A stretch of DNA of 64,000 nt from Thermus scotoductus DSM 8553 (GTDB lineage: Bacteria; Deinococcota; Deinococci; Deinococcales; Thermaceae), in NCBI RefSeq assembly GCF_000381045.1, contig NZ_KB905731.1, positions 58,969-122,968 on the forward strand, given 5' to 3'. The notes beneath the pieces were generated by a model. That model searched no databases and was not told the origin of the DNA. It saw only the letters and a list, made by a program, of their open reading frames with translations. Positions 30,729 through 42,839 of this stretch are shown here, piece after piece (position 1 is the first letter of the stretch; each line of letters begins with the position of its first letter). Made by a program: the position numbers and the translations under genes.

Positions 30729-32462
30729 ATGACGGAGGAGAAAAAGCTTTGGCAGAAGGGCGGCGGCTGGATCCTGGAGAGCCCGGAAGCGATCTATACC
30801 CCGGAGGACTTTGACGAGAGCGTCAAGGAAATTGCCCGCACCACCCGCACCTTCGCGGAACGGGAGGTGCTACCCCTTTTGGAGCGGATGGAGCACGGGG
30901 AGCTCGAGCTCAACGTGCCCCTCATGCGGAAGGCAGGGGAGCTCGGGCTTCTCGCCATTGAGATCCCCGAGGAGTACGGGGGGCTGGACCTGCCTAAGGT
31001 GGTCTCCACCGTGGTGGCTGAGGAGCTCGCGGGCACCGGGGGGTTTTCCGTCACCTACGGGGCCCACACCTCCATCGGCACCCTGCCCCTGGTCTACTTC
31101 GGCACCGAGGAGCAGAAGCGCAAGTACCTTCCCAAGCTGGCCAGCGGGGAGTGGATCGCCGCCTACTGCCTCACGGAGCCGGGCTCGGGCTCGGATGCCC
31201 TGGCGGCCAAGACCCGGGCCACCCTTTCGGCGGACGGCAAGCACTACATCCTGAACGGGGTCAAGCAGTGGATCTCCAACGCGGGCTTTGCCAACCTCTT
31301 CACCGTCTTCGCCAAGGTGGACGGGGAGCACTTCACCGCCTTCTTGGTGGAGCGGGATACTCCCGGGCTTTCCTTCGGTCCCGAGGAGAAGAAGATGGGC
31401 ATCAAGGCCTCCAGCACCCGCCAGGTGATCCTCGAGGATGTGAAGGTCCCCGTGGAAAACGTCCTGGGGGAGATCGGCAAGGGGCACAAGATCGCCTTCA
31501 ACGTCCTCAACGTGGGCCGGTACAAGCTGGGGGCGGGGGCGGTGGGCGGGGCCAAGCGGGCCCTGGAGCTTTCCGCCAAGTACGCCAAGGAGCGCCACCA
31601 GTTCGGCCGGCCCATCGGGAGCTTCGGCCTGATCCAGCACAAGCTGGGGGAGATGGCGAGCCGCATCTACGCCGCCGAAAGCGCCGTCTACCGCACCGTG
31701 GGCCTGATCGACGAGGCCCTTCAGGGCAAGAAGGGGCCTGAAGCGGTGATGGCGGGGATCGAGGAGTATGCGGTGGAGGCCAGCATCATCAAGGTGCTGG
31801 GCTCCGAGGTGCTGGACTACGTGGTGGACGAAGGGGTGCAGATCCACGGGGGCTACGGCTACTCCCAGGAGTACCCCATCGAGAGGGCCTACCGGGATGC
31901 TCGCATCAACCGCATCTTTGAGGGCACCAACGAGATCAACCGCCTCCTCATCCCCGGGATGCTCCTGAGAAGGGCCCTGAAGGGGCAGCTACCCCTCTTC
32001 CAGGCGGCCATGAAGCTTCAGAAGGAGCTTCTGGAGCCGAGCTTTGAGGAGCCCGAGGACCTCGAGGCCCACCAGGTGGCGGCGCTCAAGAAGCTCGCCC
32101 TCATGGTGGCGGGCCTTGCGGCCCAGAAGTACGGGCAGAAGGTGGAGGAGGAGCAGGAGGTCCTTGGGGCGGTGGCGGATATCCTGATCGATGCTTACGC
32201 CGCCGAAAGCGCCCTCCTGAGGGCCAGGAGGCTTGGGGGGGTTGCGCCTGCCATGGCCCGGCTCTACCTGCTCCAAGCTCTGGACCGGGCCCAGGCCTGG
32301 GCTCTTTCCGTCCTGCCCCGCTTGGTGGAAGGGGATGAGGCCCGGGTGGTGTACTCCGCAGCCCGGAGGCTCACCAAGCATGAGCCCGTGGACCTGGTGG
32401 CCTTGAGGCGGGAGGTGGCGGGGGCGGTCCTCGAGGCGGAGGGCTACCCGATCCCCCACTGA
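30729..32462 (+). CDS. acyl-CoA dehydrogenase, long (VLCAD/FadE-like)
   Basis: FAD enzyme of 577 residues that starts the beta-oxidation cycle. The FAD/substrate motifs [14 protein letters not shown] and [11 protein letters not shown] are near residues 140-185, and the C-terminal catalytic region has [22 protein letters not shown] (split here as [12 protein letters not shown] and RAYRDARI) and [11 protein letters not shown] with the base Glu. A further ~170-residue helical domain makes it longer than the 380-aa family members, like FadE and VLCAD. It is the last gene of the operon and is followed by a strong terminator. Confidence 0.93.
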   Translation: MTEEKKLWQKGGGWILESPEAIYTPEDFDESVKEIARTTRTFAEREVLPLLERMEHGELELNVPLMRKAGELGLLAIEIPEEYGGLDLPKVVSTVVAEELAGTGGFSVTYGAHTSIGTLPLVYFGTEEQKRKYLPKLASGEWIAAYCLTEPGSGSDALAAKTRATLSADGKHYILNGVKQWISNAGFANLFTVFAKVDGEHFTAFLVERDTPGLSFGPEEKKMGIKASSTRQVILEDVKVPVENVLGEIGKGHKIAFNVLNVGRYKLGAGAVGGAKRALELSAKYAKERHQFGRPIGSFGLIQHKLGEMASRIYAAESAVYRTVGLIDEALQGKKGPEAVMAGIEEYAVEASIIKVLGSEVLDYVVDEGVQIHGGYGYSQEYPIERAYRDARINRIFEGTNEINRLLIPGMLLRRALKGQLPLFQAAMKLQKELLEPSFEEPEDLEAHQVAALKKLALMVAGLAAQKYGQKVEEEQEVLGAVADILIDAYAAESALLRARRLGGVAPAMARLYLLQALDRAQAWALSVLPRLVEGDEARVVYSAARRLTKHEPVDLVALRREVAGAVLEAEGYPIPH

Positions 32463-32474
32463 ACCTGGGCGTTT

Positions 32475-32510
32475 CCCTGCCGGGGCCAGGCCCCGGCAGG
32501 GGTTGTTATT
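32475..32510 (+). terminator. beta-oxidation operon terminator
   Basis: Thirteen-base perfect arms beginning CCCTGCCGGGGCC, one-base loop, then GGTTGTTATT. It lies 12 bases after the acyl-CoA dehydrogenase stop. cysS converges on it from the right. Confidence 0.88.
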
Positions 32511-32549
32511 GGGTTGCCTCCGCTACCCCGTGGACCTGCTTTGGTTAGG

Positions 32550-33995
32550 CTACTCCAGGCCAATCCGCCACTTGGGGCCTTCCTTGGTGTCCTCCACGAT
32601 GATGCCCAGGGATTTGAGCCTTTCCCGGATCAGGTCGCTTTTGGCGTAATCCTTGGCCCGCCGGGCTTCTTCCCTAAGTTCCAGAAGAAGGGCGACTAAC
32701 CCCTCCAAAAGGGGCCCGGACACCTTTTCCTCCAGCACCCTTTCGGGGAAGAGGCCCAGGATGCCTTCCCCCAGAGTGTGGAAGACCTGGGCGGTTCGCC
32801 TTAGGGTGTCCCTCTTGGCCTCAGGGAGAAGCTTGTTGAGCTCGGGGAGGAAGGTGAAGAAGGCGGCCAGGGCCTCTGGGGTGCTGAGGTCGTCCTCTAT
32901 GGCCTCCAGGAAATCCTTTTCCAGGGCATCCAAGGCCCTTTCCAGCTCCGGGGTGGTGCCAGGGTAAGCCGCATTCAGGCGGGTTCGCACCTCGCGGTAG
33001 GCCTGGAGGAGGCGGGCATAGCCTCGCTTGGCTGCCTCGAGGCCCTCCCAGGTGAAGTCCATGGGGCTTCGGTAGTGGGTTTGGAGGAGGTAAAAGCGCA
33101 GGGCCATGGGCTCGTGGGCCTTAAGGAGGTCGTGGAGGAGGACCAGGTTCCCCGTGCTCTTGGCCATCTTTTCCCCTTCCAGAAGCACATGGTTGTGGTG
33201 CATCCAGTGGCGGGCGAAGCGGTAGCCCGCGGCCTCTGCCTGGGCGATCTCGCACTCGTGGTGGGGAAACTGGAGGTCTATGCCCCCGGCGTGGATGTCA
33301 AACCCTTCTCCCAGGTACTTGAGGCTCATAGCGGTGCACTCGATGTGCCAGCCCGGGTACCCCTCCCCCCAGGGGCTTTTCCAGCGCATGATGTGGCCGG
33401 GCTCGGCGGCTTTCCAAAGGGCGAAGTCTAGGGGGTCCTCCTTCTCCTCCCGCACCTCCACCCTGGCCCCGGCTCTAAGCTCCTCCAGGCGTTTTCCCGA
33501 AAGCTTTCCGTACCCAGGAAAGGCCCGCACCCGGAAGTAGACGCTACCCTTTCGCTCGTAGGCGAAACCCAGCTTTAAGAGCCTTTCCGTGAGCTCGATC
33601 TGCTCCGGGATATGACCGCTGGCCCTAGGGGCGATGGAAGGTCGGAGCACGTTTAGGGCGGTGATGGCGTCAAAGTAGCTCCAGGTGTACTTCTCCGCCA
33701 CCTCCATGGGTTCGAGCCTTTCCAGCTTGGCCCGGCGCTCAATCTTATCCTCCCCCTGGTCGGCGTCGTCGGTAAGGTGGCCCACGTCGGTGATGTTGGA
33801 GACGAAGCGCACCCGGTAGCCTTGGTGGAGCAGGTAGCGGCGGAGCACGTCGTAAACAATGGGTCCCCGGGCATGGCCCAGGTGGGGGTCGGAGTATACG
33901 GTGGGGCCGCAGACATAGATCCCCACGTGCCCCGGGGTGGCGGGGGTGAAATCCACTTTGCTCCTTTGCAAGGTGTCGTAGATGCGCAGACCCAT
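32550..33995 (-). CDS. cysS: cysteinyl-tRNA synthetase
   Basis: Class I synthetase of 481 residues. The zinc Cys and HIGH motif are in [17 protein letters not shown] (Cys28, HLGH about residue 37). Further zinc ligands appear in GWHIECTAM and HHECEIAQ, and the KMSKS loop reads KMAKSTGN. I chose ATG 33995 ([16 protein letters not shown]) because TATAAT sits exactly seven bases upstream, indicating a leaderless mRNA; the reading frame is open further upstream but without family similarity. Confidence 0.97.
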   Translation of the reverse strand: MGLRIYDTLQRSKVDFTPATPGHVGIYVCGPTVYSDPHLGHARGPIVYDVLRRYLLHQGYRVRFVSNITDVGHLTDDADQGEDKIERRAKLERLEPMEVAEKYTWSYFDAITALNVLRPSIAPRASGHIPEQIELTERLLKLGFAYERKGSVYFRVRAFPGYGKLSGKRLEELRAGARVEVREEKEDPLDFALWKAAEPGHIMRWKSPWGEGYPGWHIECTAMSLKYLGEGFDIHAGGIDLQFPHHECEIAQAEAAGYRFARHWMHHNHVLLEGEKMAKSTGNLVLLHDLLKAHEPMALRFYLLQTHYRSPMDFTWEGLEAAKRGYARLLQAYREVRTRLNAAYPGTTPELERALDALEKDFLEAIEDDLSTPEALAAFFTFLPELNKLLPEAKRDTLRRTAQVFHTLGEGILGLFPERVLEEKVSGPLLEGLVALLLELREEARRAKDYAKSDLIRERLKSLGIIVEDTKEGPKWRIGLE

Positions 33996-34002
33996 ATGGG
34001 GG

Positions 34003-34008
34003 ATTATA
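34003..34008 (-). promoter_or_regulatory. cysS -10 box (leaderless)
   Basis: TATAAT on the minus strand, seven bases before the cysS ATG, with no ribosome-binding site between them. It is the most consensus-like of the leaderless boxes in the window. Confidence 0.7.
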
Positions 34009-34031
34009 GGCCCATGGCATAATGGCGGGGT

Positions 34032-35054
34032 ATGGGCAGGATCCTGAGGGGTTTGGCAGGGGGTGGCCAGCTTAGGGTGGTGGCCGCAGACACAGGGGAT
34101 GTGGTGGAGGAAGCCCGGCGCCGCCACGGGCTTTCCCCCACGGCCACCGCCGCTTTAGGCCGGGCCATGACCGGGGCCTTGCTGCTGGCGCAGCTCCTCC
34201 TAAAGACGCCCAAGGAGCGGATAACCCTGCGCATCGAGGGCACGGGGCCCTTGGGCGGGCTCGTGGCCGAGGCGGATGCGGCTGGAAACGTCCGGGGGTA
34301 CGTGCGAAACCCGAGGGCGGAGGTGCCCTTGCGGGAGGATGGGAAGCTCAACGTGGGGGAGCTCCTCGGGGCCGGGGTGTTGCGGGTGGACCGGAGCCTT
34401 CCGAATGGGGAGGTTTACACCAGCACGGTGCCCCTGGTTTCCGGGGAGATTGCCGAGGACCTCGCCCACTACCTTTGGCAGTCGGAGCAGATTCCCTCCG
34501 CCGTCCTCTTAGGGGTGCGGGTCAAGGGGGAAGGGGAGGTGGAGGTGGCGGGGGGTGTGGCCATCCAGGTGATGCCGGATACTCCCGAGGAGGTTCTTTC
34601 CCGCCTCGAGGCCAACCTGGCGGGTTTGAGCGGCATCACGCCCCTCTTGCGGGAGGGTTTGGAGGCCGCTGTGGAGAGGCTTCTTGCTGGCTTGGGTTTT
34701 GAATGGACGGATCTCAAGGCCCTGGGCTACCCTTTAAACGAGATCCCCGCCCGCTTCCGCTGCCGTTGCAACCGGGAGAAGGCCCTCGAGGCCCTGGTCT
34801 TCTTCACCCCGGAGGAACGGGAGGACATGATCGTGAAGGACGGGGGAGCGGAGGTGGTCTGCCACTGGTGCGGGGAAGTGTACCGCTTCTCCCCGGAGGA
34901 GATCCGCTCCCTGGTGGCGGAGGTGCGCTGCCCCGACTGCGGCACCCTTTGGCTGTATCCCAAGGCGGACGGCACCCTTTTCCGGATCGAGGGGGATACC
35001 TGCCGTTGCGGACGTAAGGTGGAAATTCCTTCGGAAAAACGGGCCCAGGCCTGA
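34032..35054 (+). CDS. hslO: Hsp33 family redox-regulated chaperone with extra zinc-binding tail
   Basis: Holdase chaperone activated by oxidation of its zinc-bound cysteines. Residues 1-240 match the Hsp33 core (AALGRAMTGALLLAQLL, PLGGLVAEADAAGNVRGYV). The regulatory cysteines are CRC at 244/246 and CHWC at 277/280. After that point family members usually end, but here ~55 more residues hold CPDC (300/303) and CRC (324/326), a mirrored second four-Cys set, in a 340-residue protein. CATAAT lies eight bases before the ATG. Confidence 0.9.
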   Translation: MGRILRGLAGGGQLRVVAADTGDVVEEARRRHGLSPTATAALGRAMTGALLLAQLLLKTPKERITLRIEGTGPLGGLVAEADAAGNVRGYVRNPRAEVPLREDGKLNVGELLGAGVLRVDRSLPNGEVYTSTVPLVSGEIAEDLAHYLWQSEQIPSAVLLGVRVKGEGEVEVAGGVAIQVMPDTPEEVLSRLEANLAGLSGITPLLREGLEAAVERLLAGLGFEWTDLKALGYPLNEIPARFRCRCNREKALEALVFFTPEEREDMIVKDGGAEVVCHWCGEVYRFSPEEIRSLVAEVRCPDCGTLWLYPKADGTLFRIEGDTCRCGRKVEIPSEKRAQA

Positions 35055-35066
35055 TAAGCTGAGGCC

Positions 35067-35468
35067 ATGTTCAAGACCATCCTCCTGGCTTATGACGGTT
35101 CGGACCATGCCAAGCGGGCGGCAAGGATAGCCAAGATGGAAGCCGAGGCCCATGGGGCCAGGCTGGTGGTGGTTCATGTCTATGAGCCTGTCCCCGACTA
35201 CCTGGGGGAGCCCTTGCTAAAGCGGCGCCTGGAGCTGGCGGAAAGTGTCCTCGAGGAGGCCCGGGCCCTCACCGGGGTTCCCAAGGAGGACGCCCTTCTC
35301 CTCGAGGGGCGCCCAGCGGAGGCCATTCTGGAAGCGGCCATAGGGGAGAAGGCCGACCTCATCGTCATGGGTACCCGGGGCCTTGGGGCCATCGGTAGTC
35401 TCTTCCTGGGGAGCCAAAGCCAGAAGGTGGTGGCGGAAGCTCCCTGCCCTGTGCTTTTGGTGCGCTGA
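35067..35468 (+). CDS. universal stress protein (UspA family, ATP-binding type)
   Basis: The 133-residue single-domain protein starts MFKTILLAYDGSDHAKRA and ends with MGTRGLGAIGSLFLGSQSQKV, which fits the G-2x-G-9x-G(S/T) ATP-binding signature. Such proteins act as stress or signalling factors by unknown means. It follows hslO by 12 bases; both have stress roles, so cotranscription is plausible, although a GATAAG lies eight bases upstream as a possible own -10 box. Confidence 0.9.
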   Translation: MFKTILLAYDGSDHAKRAARIAKMEAEAHGARLVVVHVYEPVPDYLGEPLLKRRLELAESVLEEARALTGVPKEDALLLEGRPAEAILEAAIGEKADLIVMGTRGLGAIGSLFLGSQSQKVVAEAPCPVLLVR

Positions 35469-35527
35469 GGGCCGGGCGGACTAGGGACTTAAAGCCTGCA
35501 CGGGTTTGAACCTTACAGGTAGCCCCC

Positions 35528-37057
35528 ATGGGAAGCATTATTCTTCTTGCCTATCTGGCTGGTGTGCTGGTAGCGCGCCTAGGCCTGCCCGCCTTCTTGG
35601 GTTACCTGGGCATTGGGGCGGCTTTGAAGCTTGTGGGCTTCGCCGGGGATCCGCTTTTAGGCTTCTTCGCGGAGCTGGGAGTCTACCTTTTGCTCTTCAC
35701 CGTGGGCCTGGGCGTGCGCCTAGACCGCCTGGTGCGCAGGGAGATTTGGGCTACCGGCGTTTTTCAGCTCCTTTTGCTTCCGGTTTTCATGGCCGCCCTT
35801 TACGTCTTGGGGCTGGCGCAAAACCCCTTGGCCCTCTTGGTATTGGCTGTGGCCCTTATCAACCCCAGCACCGTGCTCCTAGCCCGGGTGCTTCAGGACA
35901 AGGGGGAGCTTGCCGCCTTGCACGGGCAGCTGGCTTTGGGGATCTCGGTCTTCCTGGACGTGGTATCCCTAGTCCTGCTTATCCTGGTGGGGTTCCAAGG
36001 GGTCGGGCCTTTGGGTTTCTCTGTCTTGGCCCTTCCTTTGTTGCGACCGCTACTGGCCCGCTTGTTTCACCTGGCACAAAGTGCGGAACTCAAACTCCTT
36101 TTGGGCGTGGGGCTGGCCCTTTTGGGGGCGGAGCTGGCCCGGTTTCTTCAGGCCCCAGAGGCCCTGGGGGCTCTTTTCATGGGCTTGGGGTTGTCCCGCT
36201 ACCCGGGGGTGGGAGAGGTGGCGGAAAGGCTTTGGGCCTTGAGGGAGATATTTTTGGTGGCCTTTTTTATTTGGGCGGGAATGGCCGTGGGCCCCGACGG
36301 CGTTCTTGCGGGGTTGGTTCTCCTGCTCCTTCTACTCTTGAAGCCGGTTTTTCTCTTCCTTCCCCTGGTCCGGCAGGGGTTCAGGGCCCGTAGCGCCTTT
36401 TTGGTGGGGGTGGGGTTGGGAACCTACTCGGATTTTGGCCTGGTGGTGGCGGGAGTACTCCAAGGGCTAGGGCAGATGACGCCCCAGGGGGTAGGGGCGG
36501 TAGCCCTAGCCGTGGGGGGCTCGTTCCTTTTGGGAGCTCCTTTACTCCAGAGGGCTCACTTCCTTTACGAAAGGTGGAAGTCTTGGCTTAAAAGGTGGGA
36601 GAAGCCTGGCTTGCACCCCGACGAGGAGCCCCGGGGAGCCTTGGGGGCGAGGTGGCTGGTGGTGGGCATGGGGCGGACGGGGACAGCGGCCTATCGCTTT
36701 TTGGAGGAGAAGGGGGAAAAAGTCTTGGGCTTGGATAGCGACCCCGCCAAGGTGGAATACCACACCGCCAAGGGCCGGCGGGTGCTCTATGGGGATGCCG
36801 AGGACCCAGCCCTTTGGGAGGGGTTGGAGCTAAATGGGGTAAAGGGGGTGATTCTGGCGCTTCCGGACCTCGAGGCCCGCCTTAGGGCCGCCCGGGCTTT
36901 GCGGGCCAAGGGGTTTGGGGGCGTGGTGGGGGCGGTGAGCTATGCCAAGGAGGAGGACGCTCCCCTTAAGGGGGCGGGGGTGGACGTGGTTTTCCACCCC
37001 CTCCTGGAAGCAGGGGAGCGCCTTGCCGAGCGGGTTTTGGAAAAGGGCGGGGCCTAG
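35528..37057 (+). CDS. Kef-type cation/proton antiporter with NAD-binding RCK domain (CPA2)
   Basis: The 509-residue protein has about 350 residues of membrane domain with 11-12 hydrophobic segments (FTVGLGVRLDRLVRREIW is the typical early loop) and a C-terminal RCK/TrkA-N Rossmann domain, WLVVGMGRTGTAAYRFLEEKG, with the acidic end of the ADP-binding fold in GLDSDPAKV. It probably exchanges K+ or Na+ for H+ under nucleotide control. No ancillary KefF/KefG protein is adjacent. Confidence 0.87.
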   Translation: MGSIILLAYLAGVLVARLGLPAFLGYLGIGAALKLVGFAGDPLLGFFAELGVYLLLFTVGLGVRLDRLVRREIWATGVFQLLLLPVFMAALYVLGLAQNPLALLVLAVALINPSTVLLARVLQDKGELAALHGQLALGISVFLDVVSLVLLILVGFQGVGPLGFSVLALPLLRPLLARLFHLAQSAELKLLLGVGLALLGAELARFLQAPEALGALFMGLGLSRYPGVGEVAERLWALREIFLVAFFIWAGMAVGPDGVLAGLVLLLLLLLKPVFLFLPLVRQGFRARSAFLVGVGLGTYSDFGLVVAGVLQGLGQMTPQGVGAVALAVGGSFLLGAPLLQRAHFLYERWKSWLKRWEKPGLHPDEEPRGALGARWLVVGMGRTGTAAYRFLEEKGEKVLGLDSDPAKVEYHTAKGRRVLYGDAEDPALWEGLELNGVKGVILALPDLEARLRAARALRAKGFGGVVGAVSYAKEEDAPLKGAGVDVVFHPLLEAGERLAERVLEKGGA

Positions 37058-37061
37058 TTGA

Positions 37062-38342
<1,281 letters not shown>

Positions 38343-38403
38343 GGGGGAAGAAAGGCACAAGTATGTGGTATCGTGAAGCTGTGCACTAACTCGCCACCCG
38401 AAG

Positions 38404-38446
38404 CCTAGATCCCGCCAGTGGGATTTCCACGGCGGGATCCTCTAGG
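38404..38446. terminator. imperfect inverted repeat between convergent genes
   Basis: CCTAGA-TCCCGCC pairs with GGCGGGA-TCTAGG, with GGA-like bases unpaired on one side, around a 14-base loop. It lies between the convergent sulfhydrylase and aminopeptidase genes. There is no T-tract, so it may be a weak bidirectional terminator. Confidence 0.4.
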
Positions 38447-38459
38447 AAACTCCCAGCTT

Positions 38460-39686
38460 TCAGATCACCCAAAGCCCCTCGCGCATGAGGGGCACGCGGG
38501 TACCATCCTGCAAAATCCCATCCACCTGCATCTCCATAGAGCCGATCATCCAGTCGATGTGCACCAGGCTTTCGTTGGCCCCGCGCTTCCGGAACTCCTC
38601 CCCCGTAGGGCGGCCCTCCAGGTTCTCCGCATAGGCCTGGCCAAAGGCGATGTGGCTGGCGGCGTTTTCGTCAAAAAGGGTGTCGTAGAAGACCAAACCC
38701 GTTCGGGCGATGGGGTTGTCGGCGGGTACCAGGGCCACCTCTCCCAGCCTGCGGGCTCCCTCGTCGGTGGAGAGGACCTTAAGGAGGACTTCCTCCCCCT
38801 TCTTTGCCCCCACCTCCACCGCATACCCCTTCTCAAACCGGGCCCAGATGCCCTCCACCAGCTGGCCCGCAAGGGCCAGGGGGCGGCTTGCCCTAACCAC
38901 CCCTTCCACCCGTTCCCGATGGGGGGCGGTGAAGACCTCCTCCGTGGGCAGGTTGGGGTTGCAAAGCAGTCCCTTCTTGGTGGGCGTGGCCCCTCCTTGC
39001 CAGAGGTGGCCTTCCGCCAGGCCCACCACCAGGTCGGTCCCTGGGCCTTGGAAGTGAAGGGCGGAAAAGCGCCTTTCGTTGAGGTAGGCCACCTTCTGGT
39101 GCAGGCTGCGGTTATGGGCCTCCCAGGCGGCCACGGGATCCGGGGTATCCACCCGGGTAGCCTGGAAGATGGCTTGCCAAAGCCGGTCCACCGCCTCTTC
39201 CACCGGAAGCCCGGGGAAGACCGCCTTGGCCCAGCCGGGGTGGGCGAAGGGGACGATGGTCCAGTTGGTGACGAACTCGGTGATGGCCTCGAGGGCTGGC
39301 TTGTAGGCTCGGCTCTGGGCCTGCTGGGCCCGTCCGATGCGCTCCGGGGGAAGGCCTTCTAAGGCCTTGGGGTCATTCCCGGAAACCGCAAGCCGGGCAG
39401 CGCCTTCGCGAAAAGCCTTGGCCATGCCCTCGTAAAGCCAAGCGGGAGCCCTGTCCAGCCCCTCCTCTGGGGCCAGGGAGAGGCGCTTACGGGAAAGCTG
39501 GTTATCCCCGTAGATCACGGTAAAGAGGCTTGCCCCCTGCCCGTAGGCTTTTTCCGCCAGGAGGCGGACGAAGTCCACGGCCTCGATGGGGGCGGTGGCG
39601 ATGATTTCCTGCCCCGGTTGCAGGTTGAGCCCCACCCGGATGGCCAGTGCGGCCAGCTTTTCTAGATTCTCCTGAAGCGTGCCCAC
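38460..39686 (-). CDS. aminopeptidase T (M29 family)
   Basis: Metallo-aminopeptidase of 408 residues that closely follows the T. thermophilus aminopeptidase T sequence I know. It has ENLEKLAALAIRVGLNLQPGQ at the start (named by ENLEKL and LQPGQE), NEE-type metal ligands in NLPTEEVFTAPHR, and the C-terminal SHIAFGQAY and HIDWMIGS with His/Asp ligands. I chose GTG 39686 because family members begin just before ENLEKL; the frame is open further left without similarity. It lies 32 bases after a small membrane ORF. Confidence 0.92.
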   Translation of the reverse strand: MGTLQENLEKLAALAIRVGLNLQPGQEIIATAPIEAVDFVRLLAEKAYGQGASLFTVIYGDNQLSRKRLSLAPEEGLDRAPAWLYEGMAKAFREGAARLAVSGNDPKALEGLPPERIGRAQQAQSRAYKPALEAITEFVTNWTIVPFAHPGWAKAVFPGLPVEEAVDRLWQAIFQATRVDTPDPVAAWEAHNRSLHQKVAYLNERRFSALHFQGPGTDLVVGLAEGHLWQGGATPTKKGLLCNPNLPTEEVFTAPHRERVEGVVRASRPLALAGQLVEGIWARFEKGYAVEVGAKKGEEVLLKVLSTDEGARRLGEVALVPADNPIARTGLVFYDTLFDENAASHIAFGQAYAENLEGRPTGEEFRKRGANESLVHIDWMIGSMEMQVDGILQDGTRVPLMREGLWVI

Positions 39687-39718
39687 GCCCTCAAGTCTTC
39701 CCTCTGGAAGGACTTTCG

Positions 39719-41079
<1,361 letters not shown>

Positions 41080-41089
41080 GGGCAGGCCC

Positions 41090-41105
41090 AGTATACCCGT
41101 ATAGT
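41090..41105. promoter_or_regulatory. divergent -10 boxes between HARE-HTH gene and polX
   Basis: TATAGT (41100-41105, plus) lies six bases before the polX ATG. TATACT (41095-41090, minus) lies ten bases before ATG 41079. The intergenic space is 32 bp. Confidence 0.6.
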
Positions 41106-41111
41106 GAGGGC

Positions 41112-42839
41112 ATGAGGAACCAGGAGCTGGCCCGCCTCTTTGAGGAGATCGGGCTCATGAGCGAGTTTTTGGGGGACAACCCCTTTAGGGTCCGGGCCTA
41201 CTACCAGGCGGCTCGCACCCTGTACGACCTGGATACCCCCATTGAGGAGGTGGCCAAGGGAGGGAAGGAGGCCCTTTTGGAACTTCCTGGAATCGGCCCC
41301 GACCTTGCGGAGAAGATCCTGGAGTTTCTGGCCACGGGGAAGGTGAAAAAACACGGGGAGCTTGCTTCCCGCGTGCCCAGGGGCGTCTTGGCGGTGATGG
41401 AGGTGCCCGGGGTGGGGCCCAAGACCGCCCGGCAGCTCTACGACGAGCTAGGCATCGACTCCCTGGAAAAACTAAGGGAAGCCCTGGATAGGGGCGATCT
41501 CCTTCGCCTGAAGGGCTTTGGCCAGAAGAAGGCGGAGCGCATCCGGGAGGGCTTGGCCCTGGTGCAGGTGGCGGGCAAGCGAAGGCCCTTGGGGGCGGTG
41601 CTTTCCTTGGCGAGGAACCTCCTCGCTGCCATCCGGGAGCTGCCCGGGGTGGAGAGGGCGGAGCTTTGCGGGTCCGCCCGGCGGTACAAGGACACGGTGG
41701 GGGACCTGGACTACCTGGTGGCCAGCGAAAGAAGCGAGGAGGTGGTGAGAGCGTTCGTGAAGCTTCCCCAGGTGAAGGAGGTGTACGCCAAGGGGAAGGA
41801 GCGGGCCACGGTGTTTTTGAAAAACGGCCTCCAGGTGGACCTGAGGGTGGTGCCGCCCGAGAGTTGGGGCTCCGGGCTCCAGTACCTCACGGGGAGCAAG
41901 GAGCACTCCATCCGGCTTCGGAGCCTGGCCCAGGAAAAGGGTTTGAAGCTTTCTGAGTACGGGGTTTTTAGGGGCGGACAGCGCCTGGCAGGGGAGACGG
42001 AGGAAGGGGTGTACGAGGCCCTGGGGCTACCCTTCATTCCCCCTGCCTTGCGGGAGGATCACGGGGAGATCGAGGCAGCCTTGGAGGGAAGGCTTCCCAG
42101 GCTTCTCGAGCTTTCCCAGGTGAGGGGAGACTTGCAGGTCCACTCCACGTACTCCGACGGGCAGAATAGCCTCGAGGAGCTCTGGCAGGCGGCCAAGTCC
42201 CTCGGTTATGAGTACCTGGGGGTCACCGACCACTCCCCGGCGGTGCGGGTGGCGGGAGGCCCTTCCCCAGAGGAGGCTCTGAAGCGGATAGAGGCCATCC
42301 GCCGCTTCAACGAAACCCATGGTCCTCCCTACCTGCTGGCGGGGGCCGAGGTGGACATCCGGCCCGATGGCTCCCTGGACTACCCGGACTGGGTTTTGCG
42401 GGAGCTGGACCTGGTGCTCATCTCCATCCACTCAAGCTTTAAGCTTTCCAAGGCCGAGCAGACCAAAAGGATCCTGCGCGCCCTGGAAAACCCCTTCGTG
42501 CACGTGCTGGCCCACCCCACGGCCCGGCTCATCGGGAGGCGGGCGCCCGTTGAGGTGGATTGGGAGGCGGTGTTTAAAAAGGCCATGGAACGGGGCGTGG
42601 CGGTGGAGATCGATGGGTATTACGACCGCATGGACCTCCCGGATGATCTGGCCCGCATGGCCTACGGGATGGGCCTATGGATCAGCCTTTCCACCGATGC
42701 CCACCAGGTGGAGCACCTGCGCTTCATGGAGCTTGCGGTGGGCACAGCGCAGAGGGCCTGGATAGGGCCCGAGCGCGTGCTCAACGTGCTCTCCTACCCG
42801 CAGCTTACCGCCTGGCTTAAAGGCCGGCGAGGCCTTTAG
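41112..42839 (+). CDS. polX: family X DNA polymerase with PHP domain
   Basis: Repair polymerase with an added PHP 3'-5' exonuclease/phosphodiesterase, 575 residues, the length of the T. thermophilus enzyme. The N-terminal helix-hairpin-helix region (LLELPGIGPDLAEKILEF, VPGVGPKTARQLY) binds DNA. The palm is at GSARRYKDTVGDLDYLV with the DxD metal site. The PHP domain begins at LQVHSTYSDGQNS (HxH) and includes GVTDHSP, GAEVDIRPDG and VLAHPTARLIGRR. ATG 41112 is fixed by TATAGT six bases upstream. The end overlaps the UDG gene by 23 bp. Confidence 0.96.
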   Translation: MRNQELARLFEEIGLMSEFLGDNPFRVRAYYQAARTLYDLDTPIEEVAKGGKEALLELPGIGPDLAEKILEFLATGKVKKHGELASRVPRGVLAVMEVPGVGPKTARQLYDELGIDSLEKLREALDRGDLLRLKGFGQKKAERIREGLALVQVAGKRRPLGAVLSLARNLLAAIRELPGVERAELCGSARRYKDTVGDLDYLVASERSEEVVRAFVKLPQVKEVYAKGKERATVFLKNGLQVDLRVVPPESWGSGLQYLTGSKEHSIRLRSLAQEKGLKLSEYGVFRGGQRLAGETEEGVYEALGLPFIPPALREDHGEIEAALEGRLPRLLELSQVRGDLQVHSTYSDGQNSLEELWQAAKSLGYEYLGVTDHSPAVRVAGGPSPEEALKRIEAIRRFNETHGPPYLLAGAEVDIRPDGSLDYPDWVLRELDLVLISIHSSFKLSKAEQTKRILRALENPFVHVLAHPTARLIGRRAPVEVDWEAVFKKAMERGVAVEIDGYYDRMDLPDDLARMAYGMGLWISLSTDAHQVEHLRFMELAVGTAQRAWIGPERVLNVLSYPQLTAWLKGRRGL

